From Bacillus sp. FJAT-29814 (GTDB taxonomy: Bacteria > Bacillota > Bacilli > Bacillales > Cytobacillaceae), in the NCBI RefSeq assembly GCF_001510715.1, contig NZ_LMTJ01000011.1, positions 32,385 to 96,384 of the forward strand: a stretch of 64,000 nucleotides of DNA. Direction: 5' to 3'. How positions within the stretch are numbered: position 1 is the first letter of the stretch; each line of letters opens with the position of its first letter. This document shows positions 46,780 to 54,835 of the stretch, piece by piece. The notes beneath the pieces are model-generated. The model was not told the DNA's origin. It ran no database searches and saw only the letters and a list, made by a program, of their open reading frames with translations. Position numbers and translations under genes: made by a program.

Positions 46780-47079
46780 TTAATACATAAAATTATTTTT
46801 GACCATGTATTCCTCTTCTTTTTCAAGAACATTCTGCACAACCTCTGGTGACAGTCCAGTTTTCTTAACGACAAAATCTAGTAATTCATTTACATCAACA
46901 AAGTTATCACTTTCATGGAGGTCAATATTATGAGGGGCATCTGCCACTAACCCCTTCTCGTTTAAAAAGTCTAGTTCACTATCCAATACCCTCTCTACAA
47001 TTTCATTAGAAACACTTATCTCTTTAACGATATAATCAATTACAAGTTCCATTTCCATTACTAACTCATTGTCTGACAA
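46780..47079 (-). CDS. Small acidic protein with an internal duplication, 99 aa
   Basis: Two halves are clearly alike: VIDYIVKEISVSNEIVERVL with DSELDFLNEKGL, and LLDFVVKKTGLSPEVVQNVL with EKEEEYMVKNNF. Each looks like a three-helix unit of about 40 residues. The protein is strongly acidic. It lies between a specificity-subunit gene and hsdM on the same strand. An acidic partner here could modulate the restriction enzyme or mimic DNA, but that is speculation; no family recognised. Confidence 0.55.
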   Translation of the reverse strand: MSDNELVMEMELVIDYIVKEISVSNEIVERVLDSELDFLNEKGLVADAPHNIDLHESDNFVDVNELLDFVVKKTGLSPEVVQNVLEKEEEYMVKNNFMY

Positions 47080-47091
47080 AAGAATACCCCC

Positions 47092-48411
47092 TTAGTTAAA
47101 TAATAAGTTTGAGAATTCCTCAACTTGCTTTTTGAGAACTGTGTGATCCATTAATTTCAGTTCTTGGTTAACTTCATTGATTATCTTTTGTTGTAATTGG
47201 ATAGTCGGTACAGGTACTTTGATTGTTTTGATTGCTCCAAGCTTTATAAACTGTTGAGCAACCCCTCCTGACCGGCTTACAAATTGCTTTTCAGCCCATG
47301 TTGTATTGAAGTAATAAACCAAAAACTCCGGTATAATTTGATTTATATCTGGCTTTACAATAGTAAGATGCTGATTGGCAACTGCCCCTTCATATTTTTT
47401 ATTAACTAATGCAGCTTTACCAATAGTTCCTACCCGAGAAATAAGTAACTCCTTTGTATGCATTGTACTCTTATCATTCTTATCCTTAATTTTTTCATCA
47501 ATAAATACTAGTTCTTCATCTGATATAATATTTTCTTTTAGATCCTTAATACGAACATATGGTACACCTTCACTTTTATACTCCTTAGAAGGAATTGCTG
47601 CGCCTGCCCTAAATTCAATGGTGACATCATCCAACGATTTAGTTTCTACAGACCAATCTTGTCTCGTGCTATCCATGTAATAACCTACATCGAGTCTATC
47701 TTTCAATTTTTTATAGGAATAGGGTATATACAGAGAAGACTGCTCTAACAAATCTTCTTTTATTAATACATTGTTTTTAGAAAACACTTCTTCTACAACT
47801 TGTTGAGTAGTTTTTATGCTATTATTTCGTTCTAGCCATAGGGAGAAATGTTTTGGGGCTTCCCTTTTAATAGCATCATGAAAACAATTATCAGGAACTT
47901 CTAAGTCTTTTAAGTCTTTTAACTTAACTGTTGGAACTGTCATTCCTGTTGACAAAGCGGTAATCTGCTCATTAAAAGGAATACTTCTTAATAGAAAGTA
48001 AAGGACTTCGGCCAGTATTCCTTGAGGGCGTAATACCGCAAAAGTTGTAGTTACAATACACCCTTCAAATTCATCAGTAACAACCGCAACTAAATTACGC
48101 TCAGGACGAACTGTTGAAATAAGGATGTCTCCTTGTTTCACTATTAGCCTCGCTCTAGCTGGTAGTTCTTTTCCTTGCATTTTTTTCGCAGATAAAAGGA
48201 TCCCTTCGTCTGTAATACAACTCAAATCAACATACCGATATTCGCGATTATCTACGATTTGATCTTCATTTAATCGTTCTGGATTAAAATCTACAATTTC
48301 ATTTAATGGCGTACCTTTTATTGACTCCATATTCTGCTTTGAAAATAATGAAGCTACAACCCATTCATCATTATTAATGATGTCATATGGAAGCGATCTC
48401 ATTTCACCCAT
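47092..48411 (-). CDS. Second specificity subunit (HsdS-like)
   Basis: ATG 48411 is chosen because GGGGGAC lies upstream and it overlaps the preceding methyltransferase gene by 8 bp. The ~439-residue product has two HsdS-type half-subunits; the conserved ends are TVPTVKLKDLKDLEVP and TIKVPVPTIQLQQKIINEVN, and LISRVGTIGKAALVNKKYEG is a typical TRD strand pair. It is coupled to the PD-(D/E)XK-methyltransferase fusion rather than to the classical hsdM, so it should set the specificity of that enzyme. Confidence 0.8.
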   Translation of the reverse strand: MGEMRSLPYDIINNDEWVVASLFSKQNMESIKGTPLNEIVDFNPERLNEDQIVDNREYRYVDLSCITDEGILLSAKKMQGKELPARARLIVKQGDILISTVRPERNLVAVVTDEFEGCIVTTTFAVLRPQGILAEVLYFLLRSIPFNEQITALSTGMTVPTVKLKDLKDLEVPDNCFHDAIKREAPKHFSLWLERNNSIKTTQQVVEEVFSKNNVLIKEDLLEQSSLYIPYSYKKLKDRLDVGYYMDSTRQDWSVETKSLDDVTIEFRAGAAIPSKEYKSEGVPYVRIKDLKENIISDEELVFIDEKIKDKNDKSTMHTKELLISRVGTIGKAALVNKKYEGAVANQHLTIVKPDINQIIPEFLVYYFNTTWAEKQFVSRSGGVAQQFIKLGAIKTIKVPVPTIQLQQKIINEVNQELKLMDHTVLKKQVEEFSNLLFN

Positions 48412-49804
48412 TTGGCAGTCCCCCTTTTTTCCATTGGGAAAACCCTTTAACAATATCCTTAAAATCTTCAACGCTATCTGCTCTTGCTAAGAAAACTTCA
48501 TCAGCTGACTCATTCTCTTCTTTTTTCTTACGTAAAACTAATACACTCAACTTCACACTAGTATATGGCTTTAACGTATGTGGTGGTAAACTTACAATAG
48601 ACTCAATAATTGTTTTTTCTTTTATAAACTCTCTTGTATTTCCATACTTTTCACTAAACAATGTACTTTCAGGAGTTAACATTACAATGTATCCACCTGG
48701 TTTCGTTACATTAACTGCCTTTTCAATAAATAAATCTGTTAGATCAACTCTTTTTTGAGCTAATATATAATTGCTTCGTATTTCTTCAGGTAAGTCATAT
48801 TTCCCAGCTAATGGTGGATCTAGTAAAGTTAGAGAAAAAGTATTAGTTTGTAACTGCTCTTGTTCTCTAATTGAATCTGCGCAATTTACTTCAAATGCGT
48901 TTATTCCGGTCACAATAGCTATTATCTTTGAAATGATACATGTTTCATGATAAACCTCAAACCCAACAAGATTTAGAATGTTATTTGCTTCAATTACATC
49001 AAAAGCTATTGAACCATAACCAGATGCTAAATCCACAACACTCCCCTTTTCAAAATCTAATTGCTTAACTAACCCAACATACAATTCCCGCAAATGAGTA
49101 GGAGCATTGAATTGACCTATAATTGGTTTGTTAACCTCAAAACATTTCATAATTAACCATCTTAATGCTGAATGGATAGGTGGTAGAACACTTAATTTGT
49201 TTAAAAAGGTCACTAATTGCTCTGATTGAAGCTCATAGTTTACATGCTGAATGTCTACCCTATAAAACTTTGATGCTTCAAGGAGCATATCTTTAAAATG
49301 TTGGAAATTTTCAATTTTTACCCACCTATCTATTTGATTCTGCGCACTCAAGTAAGCTCTTACCAATAATGAATGGGCCATTACCTTTCCATATTGCTCG
49401 CTTGGAAGATATCCTCTTATCCCCTCTAAAGCTTCCCAACCAGTTCTTTCAATTAAATCATCTTTAGTGATAAATAATTGTTTACTTTCGAATTCAGGCT
49501 CATTAATTGGTAGAAATGTATTTCCTTCAAACCAGTATTTATTATCTGGGAACACTAACAATGCATATGGCGCTTTGATTCCCTGAACATATTTCATTAA
49601 TTGTTGTTGGGCTGCAGGTTCAGGTTTTTCTTTTACTTCAACTACCACCTGAACCTCTTCATTCCCATCATTATCTAATGTATAACCAACTAAATCAGGG
49701 CCACCACGTCCTATTTTTACATCCCGTTTAACAATAGGTAACCCTTTATGCTTTAATTCTTTTTCAGTTTGATTTAATAACTTTCTCTCAAGTGATAATT
49801 CCAC
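48404..49804 (-). CDS. PD-(D/E)XK nuclease-N6 methyltransferase fusion (type IIG/IIB-like)
   Basis: Residues 1-95 contain a nuclease-type core: GGPDLVGY (34-41) and VVVEVKEK (53-60), matching PD-x(n)-ExK. Residues 200-440 are an N-6 DNA methylase: motif I DLASGYGSIAF (258-268) and motif IV DPPL (329-332). Motif IV lacks the aromatic residue of NPPY/F, so methylation may be altered or lost. The gene overlaps the following HsdS-like gene, giving an RM subunit plus an S subunit, an arrangement like BcgI-type enzymes though shorter than BcgI-A (466 against over 600 residues). Confidence 0.7.
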   Translation of the reverse strand: MELSLERKLLNQTEKELKHKGLPIVKRDVKIGRGGPDLVGYTLDNDGNEEVQVVVEVKEKPEPAAQQQLMKYVQGIKAPYALLVFPDNKYWFEGNTFLPINEPEFESKQLFITKDDLIERTGWEALEGIRGYLPSEQYGKVMAHSLLVRAYLSAQNQIDRWVKIENFQHFKDMLLEASKFYRVDIQHVNYELQSEQLVTFLNKLSVLPPIHSALRWLIMKCFEVNKPIIGQFNAPTHLRELYVGLVKQLDFEKGSVVDLASGYGSIAFDVIEANNILNLVGFEVYHETCIISKIIAIVTGINAFEVNCADSIREQEQLQTNTFSLTLLDPPLAGKYDLPEEIRSNYILAQKRVDLTDLFIEKAVNVTKPGGYIVMLTPESTLFSEKYGNTREFIKEKTIIESIVSLPPHTLKPYTSVKLSVLVLRKKKEENESADEVFLARADSVEDFKDIVKGFSQWKKGGLPNG

Positions 49805-49824
49805 TGGAGTTCACTCCTCTTCAA

Positions 49825-50121
49825 CTAAGCACTAATTGCTCCTGTTTTCTCATTAAATTTCATTAACCTTTGCAAGTAAAAGTTTTCTTTTTCTTCCTCT
49901 TTGCCGCGTTCATATTCTATCTTATCAATAGCCTTAGCGTCGGCAATACTATATAAAATAGTATTGCTCTTTTTTACACCTGGCATTTCTGCCACTATCT
50001 CCAGTACATCCATTAACACACAATTGCAATCTGTTTGAAGATAACGTGGAACACTAACCTCTTTCTTCTTCCCTACATGACCATACCGACATACCACCCT
50101 CCAATACCTTTGTTCACCCAT
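49825..50121 (-). CDS. Hypothetical protein, 98 aa, first gene of the restriction cluster
   Basis: AAAGGAGG precedes ATG 50121. The protein starts with RYWRVVCRYGHVGKKKEVSV, a basic and aromatic segment, and ends in a charged helix. It lies 20 bp before the nuclease-methyltransferase fusion and is the promoter-proximal gene of the cluster, so it could be a small DNA-binding regulator. No family recognised. Confidence 0.5.
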   Translation of the reverse strand: MGEQRYWRVVCRYGHVGKKKEVSVPRYLQTDCNCVLMDVLEIVAEMPGVKKSNTILYSIADAKAIDKIEYERGKEEEKENFYLQRLMKFNEKTGAISA

Positions 50122-50310
50122 TGACGCGACTACCTCCTTTTAATAATTATTATTTAAATCCATTGGCGCGTTTTATCTATATTTACATTAAATCACTTAA
50201 GCAATGAATTGTCAACACTCCAGTGAAATTTATTTTTAAATTATATTTTAATTTACGCACCAGTGATAAAACTAAATATAAAATCGTTATTTATTTCTTT
50301 TACAATCAAA

Positions 50311-50345
50311 AAAGGAGCTCAATTAACTTGTAGTTGAGCTCCTTT
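50311..50345. terminator. Strong bidirectional terminator
   Basis: AAAGGAGCTCAA and TTGAGCTCCTTT form a perfect 12-bp stem with an 11-nt loop. It insulates the restriction cluster promoter region from the integrase side. The 160 bases up to 50505 hold only decayed integrase-like sequence. Confidence 0.8.
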
Positions 50346-50505
50346 CAGGAATGCTATGCTATTTACCTTTTAAATTTGTGTCGCCATTAAGAACTATTTG
50401 GATAAAATCTGTTTAGTATTGTCTCCAATCTCTTATTACCTAACCGGACCTTAATAAGTTCGCAAGAAACACCAGCTCTGAATAACAAGATAGCGTGCTG
50501 CTTAT

Positions 50506-51204
50506 GTAAAAATCGATAAGAAAACAGTTGAACAATTGGAAGAAGAAGAAATCCCAAAGTATCTTGAAAAAGAAGAACTTGCCTTGTTTTTAGAAACAGC
50601 TAAAAGTCATGGACTTGAACATGATTACTTGGTGTTTTTGATTCTAGCCTATACGGGAATCCGAGTTGGAGAGTTAGTTGCTCTAAAATGGAAAGATATT
50701 GACTTCATCAATCACACGATAAGCATTACCAAAACGTATTACAATCCAAATAATAATGCCTTGGAATATCAACTAGTCACACCGAAGACGAGAAAATCAC
50801 GAAGAAAAATTATTGTGGATGAAGAGGTGATTAACGTTTTGAAGGAACATAAAAAGGTTCAAGATGAAGTCATCAAGCGGTTAGGGGATGCTTACCATAA
50901 CAAAGACTTTATCTTTGCCAAAATGGAACGGCAATTTGGTTATCCTATTGTGATTAAAAACGTACGAGATCGAATGAAAAGACTTCTTGCTATCGCAGGT
51001 TTAAATGAGGATTTAACACCGCATAGTCTAAGACACACGCATACGTCGCTTCTTGCGGAAGCCCGTGTTTCACTTGAACAAATTATGGACCGTCTTGGTC
51101 ATACCGATGACCAAATCACAAAAAATGTGTATCTCCATGTAACCCAAGAAATGAAAAAAGAAGCCTCTCAAAAGTTCGCTGAACTCATGAGAAGCCTCCG
51201 TTAA
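50506..51204 (+). pseudogene. Tyrosine integrase copy IV, N-terminally truncated
   Basis: From about 50506 (VKIDKKTVEQLEEEEIPKYL) to 51204 one frame encodes an intact catalytic domain: LAYTGIRVGELVALKWKDID with the first arginine, TPHSLRHTHTSLLAEA with H-x-x-R, LGHTDDQ with the second histidine and TKNVYLHV with the nucleophile. The arm-binding and core-binding N-terminus (about 150 residues) is missing; stops occur just upstream, and the only near start is a TTG without ribosome-binding site. It is the least decayed of four copies, and it ends 80 bp from the groEL core. Confidence 0.8.
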
Positions 51205-51283
51205 TTTCCTCAATGTTAGCAAAATGTTAGCATTCCACTCTCATCTTACTCCAAAACCCAGTCATATCAAGGGTTTGAGGGCG

Positions 51284-51302
51284 TTATTACATCATGCCGC
51301 CC
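51284..51302. other. Attachment core at the groEL 3' end (island/chromosome junction)
   Basis: TTATTACATCATGCCGCCC covers the groEL stop codon and the codons for its terminal GGMM. Here groEL continues intact to the right, while the island lies to the left. Integration restores the gene end, so the chaperonin is never interrupted. GTTAGCAAAATGTTAGCA at 51215-51232 is the likely integrase arm site. Confidence 0.85.
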
Positions 51303-52915
51303 ATTCCGCCCATGCCGCCCATGTCAGGCATTGCAGGGCCAGCAGGTTCTGGCTTGTCAGCAACAACTGCTTCAGTTGTTAAGAACATAGCCGCAACAGA
51401 AGCTGCGTTTTGAAGGGCAGAACGAGTCACTTTAGTTGGGTCAACGATACCGGCATCAACCATGTTTACCCATTGGCCAGTAGCTGCATTGAAGCCAACG
51501 CCAACTTCTTCATGCTTTAAGCGCTCAACGATAACGGAGCCTTCAAGGCCAGCGTTTGTAGCGATTGTGCGAACTGGCTCTTCCATCGCACGTAGCACGA
51601 TATTGACACCTGTTTGCTCGTCGCCATCAGCTTGAAGCTCAGCCACTTTGCTGTATACGTTAAGAAGGGCAACACCACCACCGGATACGATTCCTTCTTC
51701 AACAGCTGCACGAGTAGCATTTAACGCGTCTTCAATACGAAGCTTGCGCTCTTTTAATTCTGTTTCAGTTGCAGCACCAACTTTGATTACTGCTACGCCA
51801 CCAGCTAATTTAGCCAAGCGCTCTTGCAGTTTTTCACGGTCAAATTCAGAAGTGGTTTCTTCTAATTGAACACGGATTTGGTTTACGCGCGCTTGGATAT
51901 CTTCAGTAGAACCAGCACCTTCAACGATTGTTGTATTTTCTTTTGTTACAACGATCTTGGCAGCGCGGCCTAAAGAGGCGATTGTTGCCGATTTAAGGTC
52001 ACGGCCAAGCTCTTCAGTGATCACTTCACCGCCAGTTAAAGTTGCGATATCTTCAAGCATTGCCTTACGACGGTCACCAAAGCCAGGAGCTTTAACAGCT
52101 ACTGCATTGAATGTTCCGCGAAGCTTGTTCACTACTAATGTAGATAATGCTTCACCTTCGATGTCTTCAGCAATCAATAATAGTGGCTTGCCTTGCTGAA
52201 CCACTTGCTCAAGAACAGGAAGAATTTCTTGAATGCTGGAGATTTTCTTATCAGTAATTAAGATATATGGGTTCTCTAAAACGGCTTCCATTTTTTCAGT
52301 GTTTGTTACCATGTAAGCCGATACGTAGCCGCGGTCAAATTGCATACCTTCTACTACGTCTAGCTCAGTAGTGAAGCCTTTTGACTCTTCGATTGTGATA
52401 ACGCCGTCGTTGCCAACGCGCTCCATTGCTTCAGCAATTAATTGGCCAACTTCTTTGTCATCGGAAGAAATTGCAGCAACTTGTGCAATTGACTCTTTTC
52501 CTTCGATTGGCTTTGAAATAGCCTTTAATTCCGTTACAGCTGAAGCAACTGCTTTTTCAATCCCTTTGCGGATACCCATTGGGTTAGCGCCTGCAGTTAC
52601 GTTCTTTAAGCCTTCGCGAATCATCGCTTGAGCAAGAACAGTTGCAGTTGTAGTACCGTCACCGGCTACATCGTTTGTTTTGCTTGCTACTTCAGCAACA
52701 AGCTTTGCACCCATGTTTTCGAATGCATCTTCCAGTTCGATTTCTTTTGCAATCGTTACACCATCATTCGTGATAAGCGGTGAACCGAATTTCTTCTCAA
52801 GAACCACGTTGCGTCCTTTAGGTCCAAGAGTAACTTTAACTGCATCAGCAAGGGTATCAACACCGCGAAGCATCGCGCGGCGAGCGTCTTCACTAAACTT
52901 AATCTCTTTAGCCAT
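51287..52915 (-). CDS. groEL: Chaperonin GroEL
   Basis: The 542-residue protein is a full-length GroEL: KEIKFSEDARRAMLRGVDTL at the N-terminus, the ATP-binding GDGTTTATVLA (about residues 86-96), and the flexible GGM-rich tail MGGMGGMGGMM. AGGAGG precedes the ATG. It folds proteins in an ATP-driven cage with GroES and is transcribed with groES from a CIRCE-controlled promoter. Its 3' end is the integration site of the island array; the coding sequence is untouched. Confidence 0.98.
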   Translation of the reverse strand: MAKEIKFSEDARRAMLRGVDTLADAVKVTLGPKGRNVVLEKKFGSPLITNDGVTIAKEIELEDAFENMGAKLVAEVASKTNDVAGDGTTTATVLAQAMIREGLKNVTAGANPMGIRKGIEKAVASAVTELKAISKPIEGKESIAQVAAISSDDKEVGQLIAEAMERVGNDGVITIEESKGFTTELDVVEGMQFDRGYVSAYMVTNTEKMEAVLENPYILITDKKISSIQEILPVLEQVVQQGKPLLLIAEDIEGEALSTLVVNKLRGTFNAVAVKAPGFGDRRKAMLEDIATLTGGEVITEELGRDLKSATIASLGRAAKIVVTKENTTIVEGAGSTEDIQARVNQIRVQLEETTSEFDREKLQERLAKLAGGVAVIKVGAATETELKERKLRIEDALNATRAAVEEGIVSGGGVALLNVYSKVAELQADGDEQTGVNIVLRAMEEPVRTIATNAGLEGSVIVERLKHEEVGVGFNAATGQWVNMVDAGIVDPTKVTRSALQNAASVAAMFLTTEAVVADKPEPAGPAMPDMGGMGGMGGMM

Positions 52916-53014
52916 TGTTAAAAAACCTCCTCGTAAAATTAGAACTTTTATTTTATGAACTTAGACAACATTTCTGTTTTCAGCGTCCCGAACAGACGTT
53001 ATTCTTTTTTCTAG

Positions 53015-53302
53015 TTATTCGCCAACGATAGCAAGGATGTCGTTTTCACGTAAAATTAAGTATTCAGTACCTTGGTATTTCACTTCAGTACCAGAGTATT
53101 TTGAGAAGATAATGCGATCGCCTACAGAAACTTCTACAGCTATGCGCTCACCATTGTCAAGCACGCGGCCAGTACCTACGGCTACAACTTTTCCTTCCTG
53201 AGGCTTTTCCTTTGCTGTATCCGGCAACACGATACCGCTTGCAGTTTTCTCTTCTGATTCAACTAGTTCGATGATGATGCGATCACCTAATGGTCTTAAC
53301 AC
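53015..53302 (-). CDS. groES: Co-chaperonin GroES
   Basis: The start is GTG 53302, nine bases after GAGGAGG; the longer open frame runs through the CIRCE operator and is not used. The 95-residue protein (VLRPLGDRIIIELVESEEKT, with DRIIFSKYSGTEVKYQGTEY) is a standard GroES. It caps the GroEL cage and is the first gene of the groES-groEL operon, with groEL about 100 bp downstream. Confidence 0.97.
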   Translation of the reverse strand: MLRPLGDRIIIELVESEEKTASGIVLPDTAKEKPQEGKVVAVGTGRVLDNGERIAVEVSVGDRIIFSKYSGTEVKYQGTEYLILRENDILAIVGE

Positions 53303-53342
53303 TATAAACAACCTCCTCAAATATATGTGGTTATGTTTATTA

Positions 53343-53369
53343 TTAGCACTCACTCTCAATGAGTGCTAA
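53343..53369. promoter_or_regulatory. CIRCE operator (HrcA site)
   Basis: TTAGCACTC and GAGTGCTAA are separated by nine bases, a perfect CIRCE element 40 bp upstream of groES. HrcA binds it and represses groES-groEL until heat shock. Confidence 0.97.
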
Positions 53370-53379
53370 CACAATTATT

Positions 53380-53408
53380 ATAATAATGAATCTAAAAATC
53401 TTTTGCAA
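53380..53408 (-). promoter_or_regulatory. Sigma-A promoter of groES-groEL
   Basis: On the minus strand TTGCAA (53408-53403) and TATTAT (53385-53380) are 17 bp apart, just upstream of the CIRCE element, which would cover the transcription start region as expected. Confidence 0.7.
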
Positions 53409-53599
53409 GTATCATGCATAAAAATTATTAAAAAAAGTTACCGCTTTTTTCCACCTTATAAAGTATGTGATTGTTTTCGTTTTCTATTCATCATTTTTGT
53501 CCAAAGTCCCTCAAAATTGAAACTTGTGGGATTTTAACGGTACAATGAAGGATATGAATCTCTGTCCTTTTTAAAAAGAACATAAAGGAGACAAACTAT

Positions 53600-54325
53600 T
53601 TGAAAAGAGAATTTTGGATTATCTTAATTGTCTACATCGCCATGCAGCTTTCCGGCATTGCTGGAATTCCGGTGTTGATGTTTGTGTTTGGGTTCCTAGG
53701 AAAAGACGTGGGATTGGCTGTACCAATTTGGCTAATTTTTAGCTTTACGGTTGCACTCATCATTATTCTGTTTATTTTAAGAAAGGAAATGGGTGCCACT
53801 GGATTAAACGAACGGGGAAACTCTGCCGGCTTTTTGATAAAGTGGAGCATCCTCGGATTCTTTATGGCGTTGTTCGCCCAGTATCTCGCAGCCATCATTG
53901 AGAGTATGCTTGGCATTAAAATGGGCTCTGAGAATACGGAGCAGATTCTTTCCATTATCGAAACGTTCCCACTGGCGATTCTGGTTACCAGTATTGTCGG
54001 GCCGATTTTGGAAGAAATCGTATTTCGAAAAATCATTTTTGGCGCGCTATACAAACGCTTTAATTTCTTTATTTCAGCATTGATCAGTTCACTCATCTTT
54101 GCGCTCGTGCATATGGATCCTGCACATATCCTCATTTATTCAGGAATGGGCTTTACGTTTGCGTTTCTTTATGTAAAAACAAAGCGGATTATCGTCCCGA
54201 TCTTTGCCCATGTGGCTATGAATACGATGGTCGTTTTGGTCCAGTCCGTTTACAAGGATGATATCGAGCGGCTGATGCGTGAGGCTGAAGCGATTCAAAA
54301 CTTTATCGGAGGATTCTTCTTATGA
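53600..54325 (+). CDS. ydiL: CPBP family intramembrane metalloprotease (YdiL-like)
   Basis: This 241-residue protein has several hydrophobic segments and the CPBP/Abi motifs: EEIVFRKIIFGAL (about residues 136-148) with the paired glutamates, FALVHMD, and HVAMNT near the end. It starts with TTG 53600 after AAAGGAG. The product is an integral membrane protease-like protein of CAAX-prenyl-protease fold. Position next to groES, divergent, matches ydiL of Bacillus subtilis. Confidence 0.88.
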   Translation: MKREFWIILIVYIAMQLSGIAGIPVLMFVFGFLGKDVGLAVPIWLIFSFTVALIIILFILRKEMGATGLNERGNSAGFLIKWSILGFFMALFAQYLAAIIESMLGIKMGSENTEQILSIIETFPLAILVTSIVGPILEEIVFRKIIFGALYKRFNFFISALISSLIFALVHMDPAHILIYSGMGFTFAFLYVKTKRIIVPIFAHVAMNTMVVLVQSVYKDDIERLMREAEAIQNFIGGFFL

Positions 54326-54522
54326 AACGTTCACCCTTGATTTCCGGTTTGATTTATTTTTTATTGGGCGCGTTGTTCACCTGGTTTGCCATTGACGATG
54401 TTCAAAATAATGGCTGGGGCTTCTTCAGTTACCTGCTCGTCATCTTGGCCACGTTTGACTTCGGCTCGGGGCTAAAAATGCTTGTGTTTCATTTTAAATA
54501 TAAAGATCAGTTGAAAAAATAA
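54322..54522 (+). CDS. ydiK: YdiK-like small membrane protein (DUF4305)
   Basis: This 66-residue protein has two hydrophobic helices (LISGLIYFLLGALFTWFAID and FFSYLLVILATFDFGSGLKM). The start overlaps the ydiL stop by 4 bp (ATGA), so the two are coupled. Size and position match B. subtilis ydiK. Function unknown. A terminator follows at once. Confidence 0.85.
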   Translation: MKRSPLISGLIYFLLGALFTWFAIDDVQNNGWGFFSYLLVILATFDFGSGLKMLVFHFKYKDQLKK

Positions 54523-54565
54523 AAGGAAAATCCCTCTTCGTATGAAGATAGGGATTTTCCTTTTA
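54521..54565 (+). terminator. Terminator after ydiK
   Basis: AAAAGGAAAATCCCT and AGGGATTTTCCTTTT form a long stem with one interior mismatch region (TCTTCGTATGAAGA makes an upper stem) followed by ATTTTT. Confidence 0.9.
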
Positions 54566-54578
54566 TTTTTGGGGCGAT

Positions 54579-54835
54579 TGGCGACATTTCCGTTTGGATT
54601 TCCACCAAAACTGTTGCCAAGAGACCTTATTGACGACACTTTCCTTTGGTTTTCCACTAAAACTGTCGTCAAGAGGCCTTATTGACGACACTTTCCTCTG
54701 GTTTTCCGCCAAATCTGTCGCCAAGAGGCCTTATTGACGACACTTTCCTCATAATTTCCACCAACTCTGTCGCCAAGAGGCCTTATTGACGATACTTTCC
54801 TCATAATTTCCACCCATCCTGTCGTCAATAAAACC
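54579..54835. repeat. Five 52-bp tandem repeats with palindromic ends
   Basis: Unit starts lie at 54579, 54631, 54683, 54735 and 54787, an exact 52-bp period. Each unit begins (T)TGACGACA or a close variant and ends near TGTCGTCAA or TGTCGCCAA, so each can fold with a 9-bp stem; a GAGGCCTTAT linker joins the units. It fills the space between convergent ydiK and the acyl-CoA dehydrogenase gene. Confidence 0.9.

Larger units (their letters stand above)
29599..51302. mobile_element. Genomic island IV of the groEL array (about 21.7 kb)
   Basis: Bounded by core 3 on the left and the groEL core on the right, with the flank repeat at its left end and integrase copy IV at its right end. Cargo: an unknown 424-aa protein, DUF6119, RecQ-PRTase with DprA, a broken NucS-like gene, a 493-aa unknown protein and a restriction-modification cluster. 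Being next to groEL it is the likely most recent arrival. Confidence 0.75.

Noticed and set aside
39039..50121. Idea that the methylase cluster is a BREX or DISARM system
   Set aside because: No PglZ, BrxL, BrxC or DISARM-type genes are present; HsdM, HsdS and HsdR motifs explain a type I system.
51648..52958. Several plus-strand frames inside groEL
   Set aside because: Antisense shadows of groEL codon usage without start signals.
53303..53359. Longer groES frame starting at 53359
   Set aside because: It would translate through the CIRCE operator; GTG 53302 has a proper GAGGAGG and gives the normal 95-aa GroES.
54579..54835. Five regular repeats considered as a CRISPR array
   Set aside because: The whole 52-bp unit repeats, with no unique spacers and no cas genes nearby.
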